This document shows, in pieces, positions 63,737-64,000 of a DNA stretch of 64,000 nucleotides. Source of the DNA: Blastobasis lacticolella (lineage: Eukaryota; Arthropoda; Insecta; Lepidoptera; Blastobasidae); NCBI GenBank assembly GCA_905147135.1, contig LR990067.1:2790001-2854000 (forward strand), in the 5' to 3' direction. The notes under the pieces were generated by a model. The model saw nothing but the letters and a program-made list of their open reading frames with translations. It had not been told where the DNA came from and did no database searches. Both the position numbers and the translations under genes were made by a program. The number at the start of each line of letters is the position of its first letter. Positions within the stretch are counted from its first letter, which is position 1.

Positions 63737-64000
63737 ATAATGTATCGATATAATAGAGACTTTTTTTATGCTACATACTTACAAGTTTGGAACCCTAAAA
63801 ATGGATAACGATAAAAGGTGCAGCACTGGTTAATAATGTGTAGTTGTTTCCTACATTCATTCATTAATTAATAAAACCAAGAGTATGAAATAAATAATTC
63901 TTAATTCTGCGTAGTGCCTAAGCTTCGGGAGGTTTTTTTTTTTTTTTACAAATTCACACTCCGCCATCTAGCCCCAAACTAAGCTTGTACTATGGATGCT
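63737..64000. repeat. Start of tandem amplicon unit C
   Basis: Follows the same junction (GCTGAAGT then TATAATGTATCG) as at 52,207. It continues like unit B, including the upstream block GGAACCCTAAAAATGGATAA and the SINE from ~63,933. Cut by the window end. Confidence 0.93.
63933..64000 (-). mobile_element. SINE, partial (unit C)
   Basis: T-run followed by ACAAATTCACACTCCGCCAT and CTAGCCCCAAACTAAGC, the same insertion point and sequence as at 52,404. The head is beyond the window. Confidence 0.9.

Overview
The window looks like a lepidopteran (moth or butterfly) nuclear genome segment that is almost entirely repeats. The evidence is non-LTR retrotransposons of RTE, jockey and CR1-like types, BEL/Pao fragments, tRNA-derived SINEs and MITEs of the kind abundant in Lepidoptera, AT-rich spacers and intronless genes. 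I see no conserved single-copy housekeeping gene. The only genes that look host-encoded belong to one family of intronless F-box proteins of 416-435 residues. The species and chromosome cannot be told from the sequence.

The F-box family occurs at ten or more places. Four copies are intact: 5381-6631 (-), 14026-15297 (-), 35860-37110 (+) and 56148-57455 (-). One copy has lost exactly the F-box half through a 381-bp in-frame deletion (44963-45931). The rest are broken copies or fragments: 242-1290, 5163-5362, 17461-17790, 39005-39172, 50897-52207 and 62423-63736. All share an N-terminal F-box, a conserved linker, and a long beta-rich C-terminal half that is probably the substrate-binding part of an SCF ubiquitin ligase receptor. 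A TATCGWTAT-type motif recurs about 210-290 bp upstream of the start codons.

Layout. 1-5 kb: broken F-box copy, a ~1-kb inverted duplication, RTE and CR1-like fragments, a hAT-type MITE and a TA-flanked MITE. 5-9 kb: intact F-box gene and a 5'-truncated RTE element with a 10-bp target duplication. 9-13 kb: CR1-like endonuclease piece, BEL/Pao integrase piece and AT-rich duplications. 14-15.4 kb: second intact F-box gene. 16-18.5 kb: repeats and an F-box fragment. 18.6-30.2 kb: a jockey element split by a ~10.1-kb insertion bounded by 459-bp LTR-like direct repeats; inside is a nearly intact non-LTR element (19.5-24.2 kb) and a 15-bp minisatellite. 30-35 kb: SINE, CR1-like pieces, a hexanucleotide repeat and an ORF1 remnant. 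35.6-37.1 kb: third intact F-box gene, in the opposite orientation. 37-41.5 kb: retroelement fragments and an F-box fragment.

From 41,491 to the end the window is a tandem amplification: unit A 41,491-52,207, unit B 52,208-63,736 and the start of unit C at 63,737. The A/B and B/C junctions are identical and lie inside an F-box coding sequence. Unit differences (a SINE in B and C, a MITE only in B compared with A, the 381-bp deletion in A) give a relative history. The overall picture is birth-and-death evolution of an F-box family in TE-dense, recombinogenic DNA.
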